64,000 nt of DNA, from assembly GCF_900109495.1 (NCBI RefSeq), contig NZ_FOAA01000007.1:62001-126000 (forward strand). The letters run 5' to 3'. Below the pieces are notes generated by a model. The model worked only from the letters and a program-made list of their open reading frames with translations. It did not search any database and was not told the origin of the DNA. How positions within the stretch are numbered: the stretch's first letter is position 1; each line of letters starts with the position of its first letter. The translations under genes were made by a program, and so were the position numbers. This document shows positions 15,645-24,243 of this stretch, piece by piece. Source of the stretch: Ectothiorhodospira marina (GTDB lineage: Bacteria > Pseudomonadota > Gammaproteobacteria > Ectothiorhodospirales > Ectothiorhodospiraceae).

Positions 15645-17057
15645 ATGACTCCACCCGTGAAACCACCCGCATCCTCGGGTCGCATGTTTTCACTGCATCA
15701 GTCACCGCCGCCGCTGGTTCACCCAGACGGGGAACAGGTGATCGAACTCATTCCCGAACCCTTTCTCATCCTGGATAACGCCCACCGTGTGGTGGCGGCC
15801 AACCAGGCCGCCGCCCGGCTGCTCTCCCAGACCCGGGGCATGCTGATGGGGCAGGGCTGCCAGGAGTTGCTCTTTGGCCGGCCTGGCCCCTGTCCCGGCG
15901 GCGACGCCTGCCCGCTGACGCTCCAGTCCGGGGCTGGGCAGGTCACCGAGCAAAGGGTGGAGGCCCGCAACCATCAGGGACGGTCCCGCCCATTGAAGAT
16001 CCGGATGAGCCGCGTGGCAGGCGATGCCGAGGGCCTGGTGGGCCTGCAACTCCTGGCAGAAAACGGAACGCAGGCACACAAGGAGAAGATGCCAGCACGG
16101 GTTGTGGGTCGCTCCCAGGCCATGGCCAGGCTCATGCACGTGGTGGAGCGTGTGGCCCCCACCAGTGCCACCGTGCTCCTGCTGGGGGAAAGTGGGGTCG
16201 GCAAGGAGCGGGTGGCAGAGCACCTGCACCGCTGCTCGGAGCGGGCCGACGGCCCCCTGGTGGTGGTGGACTGCTCGGCCCTGGGTGAACAACTGATCGA
16301 GGCCGAACTGTTCGGCTATGAAAAGGGGGCATTCACCGGCGCCGACCGGCGCAAGATCGGCCTGTTCGAGGCCGCCCAGGGGGGGACGCTCTTCATCGAC
16401 GAGGTGGGGGAGATGCCCCTGGCCATGCAGAGCAAGCTGCTGCGGGCCCTGGAGGCATCCCGCATCCGCCGCGTGGGGGGAACCGACTATATCGACGTGG
16501 ACGCCCGCGTGGTGGCCGCCACCCACCGGGATCTGGGGGCCATGGTCGCTCGGGGCGAGTTCCGCGAAGACCTCTACTACCGTCTGGCTGCCTTTCCCGT
16601 GGACATCCCGCCGTTGCGGGAGCGCCGCGAGGATATCATCGCCCTGGCCGAACACTTCCTGGAAGAGGCGGGCGGCGCCCACCAATTGCCTCTGGCCCGC
16701 TCCGTGGCGGAACTGCTCACCGATTATCAGTTCCCCGGCAATGTCCGCGAACTCAAGAACATCATCGGTCGCGCGGCAATACTGGCCGGCCCCGGGCCGG
16801 TGCTCCCCGAACATATTGCCTTTCAGTCCCGTCAGGGCCCCGCTGTGCCATCGACCCAGGACGCGTTCGATGTTCCCTCTGGCGCGGATGCCTTGCCTTT
16901 CCCGCCACCTCGCCGCACCCGCAATGGCCTCACCCGCGAACGCATTCGTGCCGCCCTGGAGGCCAGCGATGGCCATCGTTCCGAGGCCGCTCAGCGCCTG
17001 GGGGTGAGTGAACGCACCTTGTATCGTCACCTGCAGCGTCTGAGTTCGGGCCCTTGA
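15645..17057 (+). CDS. Sigma-54-dependent transcriptional activator with Cys-containing PAS domain
   Basis: A 470-aa enhancer-binding protein. A PAS-type sensor occupies about 30-140 and contains C72, C83 and C89 in the string [15 protein letters not shown] and DACPL, a pattern that may sense redox state or metal (inference). The AAA+ domain has Walker A GESGVGKE (181-188), the sigma-54 contact loop GAFTGA (228-233) and Walker B LFIDEV (249-254). A Fis-type helix-turn-helix ends the protein (about 425-466). There is no receiver domain, so it is not a classical response regulator. ATG 15645 is chosen; ATG 15684 is an alternative. It lies directly before the export locus and 9.4 kb before a sigma-54 promoter. 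Confidence 0.88.
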   Translation: MTPPVKPPASSGRMFSLHQSPPPLVHPDGEQVIELIPEPFLILDNAHRVVAANQAAARLLSQTRGMLMGQGCQELLFGRPGPCPGGDACPLTLQSGAGQVTEQRVEARNHQGRSRPLKIRMSRVAGDAEGLVGLQLLAENGTQAHKEKMPARVVGRSQAMARLMHVVERVAPTSATVLLLGESGVGKERVAEHLHRCSERADGPLVVVDCSALGEQLIEAELFGYEKGAFTGADRRKIGLFEAAQGGTLFIDEVGEMPLAMQSKLLRALEASRIRRVGGTDYIDVDARVVAATHRDLGAMVARGEFREDLYYRLAAFPVDIPPLRERREDIIALAEHFLEEAGGAHQLPLARSVAELLTDYQFPGNVRELKNIIGRAAILAGPGPVLPEHIAFQSRQGPAVPSTQDAFDVPSGADALPFPPPRRTRNGLTRERIRAALEASDGHRSEAAQRLGVSERTLYRHLQRLSSGP

Positions 17058-17205
17058 ATGCCCGCGTCCGAGGGCCTGGCGGGTTTGCCGCGATCCATTG
17101 GATGGGGTAATGTCACGGCCCATCGAGTATCACCCCCGGCGAGTCGGGCCGTCATGTCATGGACCTGCCTCAAAGTGACTTTCTTGTCTACTGGAACCCA
17201 TACCA

Positions 17206-18687
17206 TTGGCTTTTGATGTGAAATCGCTCAAGGCGTCTTCACCGCTTCCATGTGGCCTCCGCGGGTTCCTCGTCATCATGCTCGCCGGAGTGGCGGCCTC
17301 ATCGCCAGTCCAGGCATCCCCATGGATTGATCCCGGTGATGTGCGGATGCGACACAGCCTGCAAAGGATGTCGGACGCCGGCCATTCCCCCCTATTGACG
17401 AGCACCTGGCCTCTTCCCTGGTCCGATGTGGCACAGGCCGTGCGGCTGACACCCGGACGGACGGGAGCAGAGGTCGATGTATTTCACCAGCGCTCCTATG
17501 TCCAGTTTGAACTCAATCGCGCCACCCGTCGTGCATGGTCATCCGAAGCCGTATTGGGGGGGGCTACCCAGGCGCCGTTGCTACGCGGTTTTGCCGCGCT
17601 CCCGCGTGAGCAGGCAGAACTGGGCGTGGACAGGCACTGGCAAGGAGATCGCTTCGCTGCGGCCCTGGATCTGACCTATGCCGATGATCCTGTGGAAGGC
17701 TTTGAACTACGCTTCGATGGGAGCTACCTGGCGGGGCGCATTGGCGGCTGGGTGCTGGGGGGCGGCTCCATCGATCGCTGGTGGGGGCCCGGCTGGCAAT
17801 CGAGCCTGGTACTCTCCACCAATGCCCGTCCCGTGATGGGTGCATGGTTCCAGCGCCAAACGACCGAACCCTCCCAATGGCCGGGGCTCTCCTGGATGGG
17901 ACCCTGGCAGTTGACGGGCTTCACGGGGGAGCTGGATGATGACCGCGAGGTGTCCGGGACTCAGTTAAGTGGCATGCGGCTCACCATGATGCCGATTCAG
18001 GGGCTGGAAATCGGCGCGAGCCGAACCGTGTTGTGGGGTGGGGACGGCCAATCGGGCGGGCTGTCCGGCCTGAGGGATGCCTGGTTTCGGGATCAAGAGG
18101 ACGATGACGCCGCACGGGACCTCCTGGCACTGGATATGCGCTACGGCTTCGCCCTGGGTGGCCGCACGGCAGGTGTTTACGCCCAGACCAGCGTGGTGGA
18201 TGATGGCCACGGATTTTCTTCCCGCCACAGCCATCTTCTGGGTCTGGATTGGACCACGCCCTGGTGGGGAGCAGACCAGCAATGGTTCCTGGAGGCCGTG
18301 GAAACGGCAAGGGATGAACACGACACCTACGCCAGCGGATACCGCTACAATGGCCGCGATCTGGCCACAAGTTTTGATGGTGATGCCCTGGCCGTGACAC
18401 TCGGGCTACACCATTTTTTCCGCAATGGTCATCACCTGAGCGGATCATTGACCCGCGCCGAACTGAATCGGGGTGGACAGCTGGACTCACGATTGATCGA
18501 TGCGCCAATCCCTTACGCCGTGGCGGATGCGGAGACGCAGTTCTGGGCGGCCAGCATCGGTTACCAGCGTACGGCACTCGGGGGCTGGCTCGAACTGCGG
18601 GGCGAATGGCGGGATCACGCATTCAGCACCCTGGACCAGGACGAAGACCGCTGGCAATGGGCCGGGCGGTGGCGTTATCGCTTTTAA
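17206..18687 (+). CDS. Capsule assembly Wzi family outer-membrane protein
   Basis: A 493-aa protein of the Wzi type; in E. coli Wzi is an 18-strand outer-membrane barrel that anchors capsule to the cell surface. A signal peptide (LRGFLVIMLAGVAASSPVQA) precedes the family-typical PWIDPGDVRMRHSLQRM and STWPLPWSDVA. The rest is rich in aromatic and alternating hydrophobic residues and ends WRYRF, a terminal-Phe barrel signature. Translation probably starts at TTG 17206, with GGAA nine bases upstream; GTG 17218 would also keep the signal peptide. It heads the export locus, 15 bp before the SLBB gene. Confidence 0.8.
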   Translation: MAFDVKSLKASSPLPCGLRGFLVIMLAGVAASSPVQASPWIDPGDVRMRHSLQRMSDAGHSPLLTSTWPLPWSDVAQAVRLTPGRTGAEVDVFHQRSYVQFELNRATRRAWSSEAVLGGATQAPLLRGFAALPREQAELGVDRHWQGDRFAAALDLTYADDPVEGFELRFDGSYLAGRIGGWVLGGGSIDRWWGPGWQSSLVLSTNARPVMGAWFQRQTTEPSQWPGLSWMGPWQLTGFTGELDDDREVSGTQLSGMRLTMMPIQGLEIGASRTVLWGGDGQSGGLSGLRDAWFRDQEDDDAARDLLALDMRYGFALGGRTAGVYAQTSVVDDGHGFSSRHSHLLGLDWTTPWWGADQQWFLEAVETARDEHDTYASGYRYNGRDLATSFDGDALAVTLGLHHFFRNGHHLSGSLTRAELNRGGQLDSRLIDAPIPYAVADAETQFWAASIGYQRTALGGWLELRGEWRDHAFSTLDQDEDRWQWAGRWRYRF

Positions 18688-18702
18688 TGGATAGAGAGAC
18701 AG

Positions 18703-21240
18703 ATGGGCTACACACGAAAAATCACCTACTGGCTGCTGGTGCTGGTCATCATCGCCCCAGCGGCTGTCCTGTCCAATCAGGTGCTTGCTCAGGGTCTCCC
18801 GCCCGGAGTGTCCCAGCAGCAGGTTGAGCAGTTCCGGAGCCTGCCCCGGTCACAGCAGGAGGCCCTGGCCCGTGAGCACGGGGTGGATCTTGACGATTAT
18901 TCGTCCAATGGTTCCAGGGTGGAGCGGTCGCAAACCGCTGACAGGCAAGACACCGGGCGGTCACAAACCGTCGACGCGCAGGACCTCGTGCAGCCGATCC
19001 AGGATCCTGACGGCCTCGGTGAACAAGCCGAGAGGCTCTACGATGGCCTCAAGCCCTTCGGGTATGACCTCTTTGCCGGCCGGCCCACCACCTTCGCGCC
19101 AGCGACCCAGATCCCCGTTCCTTCGGAGTACACCCTGGGCCCCGGTGACGTCCTACGAATTCAGATGTGGGGCAATGAAAACCGGCAGATGGAATTACCG
19201 GTGAGCCGGGACGGCAGCATCGACATGCCCAATGTGGGCCCTGTCCCGGTGGCCGGGCAGAGTTTCGACAACGTCAGGTCGCAATTGCAGTCCATCATCC
19301 AGGAAACCTTTATCGGCGCCCAATCCCACGTGGGGCTGGGCGAATTGCGCAGCATCCAGGTATTCGTGCTGGGTGAGGCGCGCAACCCCGGTGCCTACAC
19401 CGTCAGTTCCCTCTCCACCATCACCAATGCGCTGATGGTGTCCGGAGGTGTGCAACACACCGGTTCCTTGCGCAACATCCAGCTCAAGCGCCGCGGTGAG
19501 GTGGTCGGGGATCTGGACCTCTACGACCTGCTGTTGCGCGGCGACACCCGCAATGACCTGCGCCTGCAGCCCGGCGACGTGATCTTCGTGCCGCCCGTGG
19601 GCCCCACGGCCGGCATCCGTGGAGAGGTGCGCCGACCCGCGGTGTACGAACTCGATGGGCGCCAGAGCCTGGAGAGCCTGGTCAGGCTGGCCGGAGGATT
19701 TACCCCCGATGCCAGTCCACGTTTTACCCAGGTGATGAGAGTCACCGAAAGGCGCCAGCGCAACGTGATTGACGTGAACATGGCAACGTCCAATGGCGCC
19801 CGCACAGCGGTCAATAATGGCGATCTGGTGCGGGTGGGTTCCATTAATGACCTGGTGGAAGGGTTTGTCTCCATCAAGGGTGCCGTGGTGCGGCCGGGAT
19901 CCTATCGCTGGGAGCCAGGGCTCAGGGTCAGCGACCTGATCGGCTCACTCAGCCACGATCTGGATCCGGATGCCGACCTGGACTACGGATTGATCGTGCG
20001 TGAAATCGATCCTCGTCGCCGCATCGAGGTGTATCAGTTCAGTCCCGGCGACGCCATCCACCGCCCCGGCAGTGACCGGGATCCACGCCTTGAGGATCTG
20101 GATCGCGTGCTGATCTTCTCCGCCCATCACCAGGAAGATCAGTACCTGGAGAATATGACAGCAAGACCCGTCATGCTTGAGAGTGTCATCGAGCGGCTTG
20201 AGCGTCAGGCACGACCCGGTGATCCGCTTCGCGTCATCACCGTGGGCGGCGCCGTGCGATTCCCCGGTGATTATCCCCTGCCGGCCGACGGTACCCTCAA
20301 GGACCTGATCACCGCCGCCGGCGGACTCCTGGACTCGGCTCACATCCTCAAGGCCGAGATTGCCCGATTCCAACGCACCGAATCGGGGGAGGCCCACACG
20401 CGCATCATTCCGGTATCGCTGGAGGAGGCGCTGCGAGGGAGTGGGCAAGGCCCCGACCTGCAAGGCCGGGATCGGCTTTTGATCAAACATGTGCCCGAAT
20501 ATGGTCAGCGCATCACGGTGACCCTGGATGGCGAAGTGCGGTTCCCGGGCGACTATACCGTCCGGCGGGGTGAAACCCTGGGCGAACTGCTGGAGCGGGC
20601 CGGTGGCCTGCGGGATGTGGCCTACCCGGCGGGCGCCATCTTTTCCCGGGAACAACTGCGCGAAATGGAACGGGAACGTCTTGATGATGCGCAGCAACGC
20701 CTGCGTCGGGACCTGATCGGCCTCACGCTGGACCAGGAGGCCGCCGGGGAAAACGCCCAGGTGGTGGGACAGCTGGAGTCGTTGTTGGCGGCCGTTGAGC
20801 GGGCCGAACCCCTGGGGCGCATGGTCATCGACCTGCCCGCCATCCTTGAGGGAAGATCAGCCCAGAAAATCGTTCTGCAGGACGGGGATGAATTGCGCGT
20901 GCCGCCTCAACCCCAGTCGGTGAGCGTGTTCGGCGAGGTGCAGTTTGCCACCAGCCACCTCCACCAGAGCGGTCTGACCGTGGATGATTATCTGGAACGC
21001 AGTGGTGGCACCACTGGAGAGGCCGATGACTCGCGGGTCTACGTGGTCCAGGCCAATGGCTCGGTCTGGTTGCCGCGGCGTTCCGCCTGGTACGAGGGCG
21101 CCAGTCGCAGGTTGCAGCCGGGCGATACCATCGTCGTGCCCCTGAAGGTGGACCGGGTCGATCAGTTGCAGTTGTGGAGCGGTGTGAGCCAGGTGTTCTA
21201 TCAGCTCGCTCTCGGCGCTGCCGCCATCAACAGTTTCTGA
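18703..21240 (+). CDS. Multi-SLBB polysaccharide export protein (Wza-like)
   Basis: An 845-aa outer-membrane polysaccharide exporter relative. After a signal peptide (about 1-30) comes a low-complexity Gln/Asp segment, then a Poly_export domain (about 140-220, YTLGPGDVLRIQMWG) and at least four SLBB-type repeats recognisable by phrases such as VLGEARNPGAYTV, IRGEVRRPAVYEL, IKGAVVRPGSYRW and LDGEVRFPGDYTV. The C-terminus is an amphipathic segment (WSGVSQVFYQLALGAAAINSF minus its ends) like the Wza pore helix. It is over twice Wza's length and lacks the N-terminal lipobox Cys of Wza, so membrane anchoring may differ. Wzi and Wzz genes flank it. Confidence 0.87.
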   Translation: MGYTRKITYWLLVLVIIAPAAVLSNQVLAQGLPPGVSQQQVEQFRSLPRSQQEALAREHGVDLDDYSSNGSRVERSQTADRQDTGRSQTVDAQDLVQPIQDPDGLGEQAERLYDGLKPFGYDLFAGRPTTFAPATQIPVPSEYTLGPGDVLRIQMWGNENRQMELPVSRDGSIDMPNVGPVPVAGQSFDNVRSQLQSIIQETFIGAQSHVGLGELRSIQVFVLGEARNPGAYTVSSLSTITNALMVSGGVQHTGSLRNIQLKRRGEVVGDLDLYDLLLRGDTRNDLRLQPGDVIFVPPVGPTAGIRGEVRRPAVYELDGRQSLESLVRLAGGFTPDASPRFTQVMRVTERRQRNVIDVNMATSNGARTAVNNGDLVRVGSINDLVEGFVSIKGAVVRPGSYRWEPGLRVSDLIGSLSHDLDPDADLDYGLIVREIDPRRRIEVYQFSPGDAIHRPGSDRDPRLEDLDRVLIFSAHHQEDQYLENMTARPVMLESVIERLERQARPGDPLRVITVGGAVRFPGDYPLPADGTLKDLITAAGGLLDSAHILKAEIARFQRTESGEAHTRIIPVSLEEALRGSGQGPDLQGRDRLLIKHVPEYGQRITVTLDGEVRFPGDYTVRRGETLGELLERAGGLRDVAYPAGAIFSREQLREMERERLDDAQQRLRRDLIGLTLDQEAAGENAQVVGQLESLLAAVERAEPLGRMVIDLPAILEGRSAQKIVLQDGDELRVPPQPQSVSVFGEVQFATSHLHQSGLTVDDYLERSGGTTGEADDSRVYVVQANGSVWLPRRSAWYEGASRRLQPGDTIVVPLKVDRVDQLQLWSGVSQVFYQLALGAAAINSF

Positions 21241-21258
21241 TCCGCTGAATCCCGGGGT

Positions 21259-22251
21259 ATGAACATGAATGAACAATCCGCACAGCCGGTTTCAACGCCT
21301 CCCCATGCGGGGGGGCAACCGGCGGTCCATGGTGACGATGAGATTGATCTGCTGGAACTCATCGGGGTTATCTGGGAAGGCAAATGGTGGATCATCCTTT
21401 CGGTCTTCCTGTTTGGTGCCGGTGGAGTGGCCTATGCCCTGATGCAGCCCCACCAGTATCAGTCAGAAGCGCTGCTGGCTCCCTCCCAGGAAGAGGGGGG
21501 CGCCGATATCAGTGGCCGTCTGGGGGGGCTGGCCTCGTTGGCCGGGGTCCGCATGGGCGGTGGAGGAGGGCAGGAGGCCAAGATCGCCATGGAAACCCTC
21601 AAATCCCGGGCCTTTCTCATCGACTTCATCCGACGCCACGACCTGCTGGTACCGCTGTTTGCCGTGGAGGAATACAACCGGGAAGACGGCACCTGGACCA
21701 TCGATCGGTCCCGCTACAACCCGGAAACCGGGCAATGGCTGGGGGAAGAAGAGCCTGTGGCGCCCACGCCATGGGAGGCGTATCGCAAACTGAACAACAT
21801 GCTCAATGTCTCGAGCACCGATGATGGCCTGCTACGCATCTCCATCACCCATCAGGTGCCCGAGTTGACGCGGGACTGGGTGGCCTGGCTGGTGCGGGAC
21901 ATCAATGATTACATGCGTGATGAGGCCGTGACCGAGGCCGAGCAGACCATCGCCTATCTGGAGGCCAAGATTGACGAAACCTCCGCAGCCGGCATGCGGC
22001 AGGTGTTCTATCAGCTCATCGAAGAGGAAATGCAGACCATGATGCTGGCCAACGTGCGTGGCGAGTATGTGTTTCGCACCATCGACCCGCCCATGATGCC
22101 GGATATGCCCAGTGCGCCCAATCGCAAACTGATTGCGGTGCTTGCCGTGGTGCTGGGCGGGATGATCGGCGTCTTTGCCGTGTTTGTGCGCCAGATGGTG
22201 CGTTCCGCGCGCGCACGGAGCGCACCCGTGGAGACATCTTCTTCCGCCTGA
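21259..22251 (+). CDS. Wzz/chain-length determinant family protein
   Basis: A 330-aa polysaccharide co-polymerase. Two transmembrane segments bracket a periplasmic domain: about 43-65 (WWIILSVFLFGAGGVAYAL) and about 285-308 (LIAVLAVVLGGMIGVFAVFV). The Wzz signature region after TM1 (QPHQYQSEALLAP) and the Pro-rich motif before TM2 (DPPMMPDMPSAPNR) are present. There is no BY-kinase domain and no wzc-like kinase nearby, so it sets chain length without Tyr-kinase control (inference). It follows the SLBB gene by 18 bp and is surely in the same operon. Confidence 0.87.
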   Translation: MNMNEQSAQPVSTPPHAGGQPAVHGDDEIDLLELIGVIWEGKWWIILSVFLFGAGGVAYALMQPHQYQSEALLAPSQEEGGADISGRLGGLASLAGVRMGGGGGQEAKIAMETLKSRAFLIDFIRRHDLLVPLFAVEEYNREDGTWTIDRSRYNPETGQWLGEEEPVAPTPWEAYRKLNNMLNVSSTDDGLLRISITHQVPELTRDWVAWLVRDINDYMRDEAVTEAEQTIAYLEAKIDETSAAGMRQVFYQLIEEEMQTMMLANVRGEYVFRTIDPPMMPDMPSAPNRKLIAVLAVVLGGMIGVFAVFVRQMVRSARARSAPVETSSSA

Positions 22252-22350
22252 CATCAGCGTGATCCGGTTCCGTGCCGGGGTGGGGGATGGTGCTTGTGAG
22301 CAACCCCCTCGTGCGGTATTGTTTGACGCGTGCATCCTCAACGCATCGCC

Positions 22351-22397
22351 CGTGGGTTGATACCCACGACCCATCAAGAACACTCGAATATCGAGTG
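22351..22397 (+). promoter_or_regulatory. Two hairpins in the yjbE leader
   Basis: CGTGGGT-TGAT-ACCCACG (22351-22368) and CACTCGA-ATA-TCGAGTG (22381-22397) lie in series, the second ending 3 nt before the AGGAGG ribosome-binding site (22400-22406). A TTGACG at 22323 could be a -35 box. They may insulate or regulate yjbE translation. Confidence 0.55.
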
Positions 22398-22413
22398 GCA
22401 AGGAGGTAGAAAC

Positions 22414-22674
22414 ATGAGCAGCAAGTACGCAGCAATCGCCCTGAGTGCAGCCATGCTGGCGGTATCCCCGCTGGCCTTTGCCCAGACCACCGGGGGTGAA
22501 GCGGGTGCAACCGCTGGAACCGGTACCGCCGCCGGGGCCGGTGCCGCAGGCGCCGCCACCGCCGTGACCACGGGTGCCATCGTCACCGGTGTGGCTGTGG
22601 TGGGCGTTGTCGCCGCCGCCTCTTCCAGCAGTGGTAGCTCCTCGGGCACCACCACGGGAACCGGTACCGAGTAA
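22414..22674 (+). CDS. yjbE: YjbE-like small secreted Gly/Ala/Thr/Ser-rich protein
   Basis: An 86-aa protein with a signal peptide (about 1-23, ending LAFAQ) followed by almost only Gly, Ala, Thr, Val and Ser, ending in GTTTGTGTE-like sequence. Composition, size and position before YjbF-G-H match E. coli YjbE/GfcA, whose operon affects exopolysaccharide production. The role of this peptide is unknown. A strong AGGAGG ribosome-binding site and a hairpin right after it suggest it is made in greater amount than the downstream proteins. Confidence 0.75.
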   Translation: MSSKYAAIALSAAMLAVSPLAFAQTTGGEAGATAGTGTAAGAGAAGAATAVTTGAIVTGVAVVGVVAAASSSSGSSSGTTTGTGTE

Positions 22675-22689
22675 GTGCAGTACGGCAAC

Positions 22690-23433
22690 ATGAACGCCGC
22701 TCAAGGCCGCCTCCGGGCGGCCTTGAGCGTGTCTGGGCCCGGGGCAGGGTGGGCCTGGCTGCCCCTCATGGCTTTGGTGGGGGGCATCACGGGAGGATGT
22801 GCCACCGGCTCGGCGGTCAATCCGGTTGCCGAGACGATGGCTTCCCTTCTTGGGAGCACCCCCGACTTCTCCGAGCGCGCCGCTGACTTGCCCTATGCCT
22901 CCATGGAACTCACCGCCGGCCGCAGTTCCGCCCTTGTGGTGCTGGCCTATATCCAGGGGGATGACCCGGAATACACCTACTGGCAGTCCAGCAACCGGGT
23001 CACCTTCCAGTTTCGTGATGGCCGCCCGTTTGCCACGGCCGGGCTTGAGGGGCGCTTGCTCAGCCTGGAACGGCTGGAGAATGACCTGCCCACGCCTCAG
23101 GGCGATGCAGACACCTATCGCGTACGAGCCCATTGGGTCGACCCACAGGACCAGGAGCATGTGGCGGTGGGCGAGGCCCACTGGGCATGCGCCGCCCCCG
23201 CATCCGTGGAATTGCCCCTGCGCACGTTGGAACTGCGGCGCTGTGAGGAAACCATCCGCTGGGAAGGATTCGGTAGGCAAGTGAATGTCTTTCACCTCTC
23301 ACCGGACAGTCAGCGCGTATGGGCCGGTGAAACCCGTCAGTGGCCGGGCGGCCCCGCCCTGAACTGGCAAGTGGCACGTCCCTGGTGGTCGGCTACCCCG
23401 AATGCTGATGCCCCCCCAAGGGATGCTCCCTGA
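22690..23433 (+). CDS. yjbF: YjbF/GfcB family lipoprotein
   Basis: A 247-aa protein; an N-terminal hydrophobic stretch (WAWLPLMALVGGITGGC) ends at Cys37, a plausible though imperfect lipobox. The string LPYASMELTAG matches the LPYASM motif of E. coli YjbF, and the order yjbE-F-G-H supports the call. ATG 22690 is preferred; GTG 22675 directly after the yjbE stop is possible. Neither has a clear Shine-Dalgarno, and the hairpin covers the first codons, which suggests translational coupling. In E. coli the GfcB/YjbF group belongs to group 4 capsule or colanic-acid-like secretion. Confidence 0.75.
   Translation: MNAAQGRLRAALSVSGPGAGWAWLPLMALVGGITGGCATGSAVNPVAETMASLLGSTPDFSERAADLPYASMELTAGRSSALVVLAYIQGDDPEYTYWQSSNRVTFQFRDGRPFATAGLEGRLLSLERLENDLPTPQGDADTYRVRAHWVDPQDQEHVAVGEAHWACAAPASVELPLRTLELRRCEETIRWEGFGRQVNVFHLSPDSQRVWAGETRQWPGGPALNWQVARPWWSATPNADAPPRDAP
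22698..22729 (+). promoter_or_regulatory. 14-bp GC-rich hairpin at the yjbE/yjbF junction
   Basis: CGCTCAAGGCCGCC (22698-22711) pairs perfectly with 22716-22729 around a 4-nt loop, 24 nt after the yjbE stop and inside the first codons of yjbF. Without a T-run it would act as a partial attenuator or RNase barrier, reducing yjbFGH relative to yjbE. Confidence 0.65.
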
Positions 23434-23491
23434 AACCGCCTCGACCCATGACCGCACGCATGCCCCCAAGCGCCTGCTCCAGGATTGCCCC

Positions 23492-24238
23492 ATGTCGCTC
23501 CTTGCACGTACACCTCTGATCTGGATGGTCGCGGCGGTTGCCGGCCTGGGCGCATGGCCTGCCGCTGCCGCTTCCCCAACCCTGAGCCAGCAATGGCTCG
23601 CCAGCGGTGAGGCACCCGAGCATCCCGGTTATGCCTTTTTCCAGCTTCATCGGGACGAGCCAGCCCAGCAGGATCAGGCACGGGAACTCCTTGAGCGCTT
23701 GCAGCGCCTGGAGGAGCGGGTGGGTACGGGGCGGGGGCCGCGAGTGCCCGAAGGCACCCCCGCTGCCTGGCGGGGTCAACTGCGGGCACAGGTCGACCAG
23801 CCGGGTCGTTCCCATGGCAGGGCCGACCCCGCCGGCCTGCTGGCGGCCCCGCGCCATGATCCGTCCCTGAATCTCATCCGCCACTATGGTCACTGCACCC
23901 CGCCCACCTGGGTGGAGCTATGGACACTTGAGGGGGTTGAACGTGTGCCCTGGGAGCCGGGCATGAGCGTGAGCAGCGTTGTCCGGGCCTTGCCGGCAGC
24001 AGCCCGGCGCCGTGTGGACAACGCCGCCCTGGTGGATACCCGGGGCCAGGTCCGACGCCTTGGCGTGGCCGCCTGGAACCGGGAAGACGCCCCGCTGCCC
24101 CCCGGGGCAAGACTCATCCTTGAGTGGCCAGGCGAGGATCCCGACGGGGTCTGGCTCAACGAGCATCTCCCCGCCTATCTGGGCACGCGGTTGCCCAGTG
24201 ATCAGTGCACGGTTCTGTCAATTCAGGTCAGGGACTGA
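23492..24238 (+). CDS. yjbG: YjbG/GfcC family periplasmic capsule protein
   Basis: A 248-aa exported protein. The signal peptide (LIWMVAAVAGLGAWPAAAAS) follows ATG 23492, which has AGGA eight bases upstream; an upstream in-frame start would overlap yjbF and bury the signal. The C-terminal part (about 150-245) carries the beta-rich region that in GfcC resembles domains of Wza. Assignment rests on position between yjbF and yjbH, size, and export signal, with weak similarity by eye. Its role in group 4 capsule assembly is poorly known even in E. coli. Confidence 0.65.
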   Translation: MSLLARTPLIWMVAAVAGLGAWPAAAASPTLSQQWLASGEAPEHPGYAFFQLHRDEPAQQDQARELLERLQRLEERVGTGRGPRVPEGTPAAWRGQLRAQVDQPGRSHGRADPAGLLAAPRHDPSLNLIRHYGHCTPPTWVELWTLEGVERVPWEPGMSVSSVVRALPAAARRRVDNAALVDTRGQVRRLGVAAWNREDAPLPPGARLILEWPGEDPDGVWLNEHLPAYLGTRLPSDQCTVLSIQVRD

Positions 24239-24243
24239 AAACC

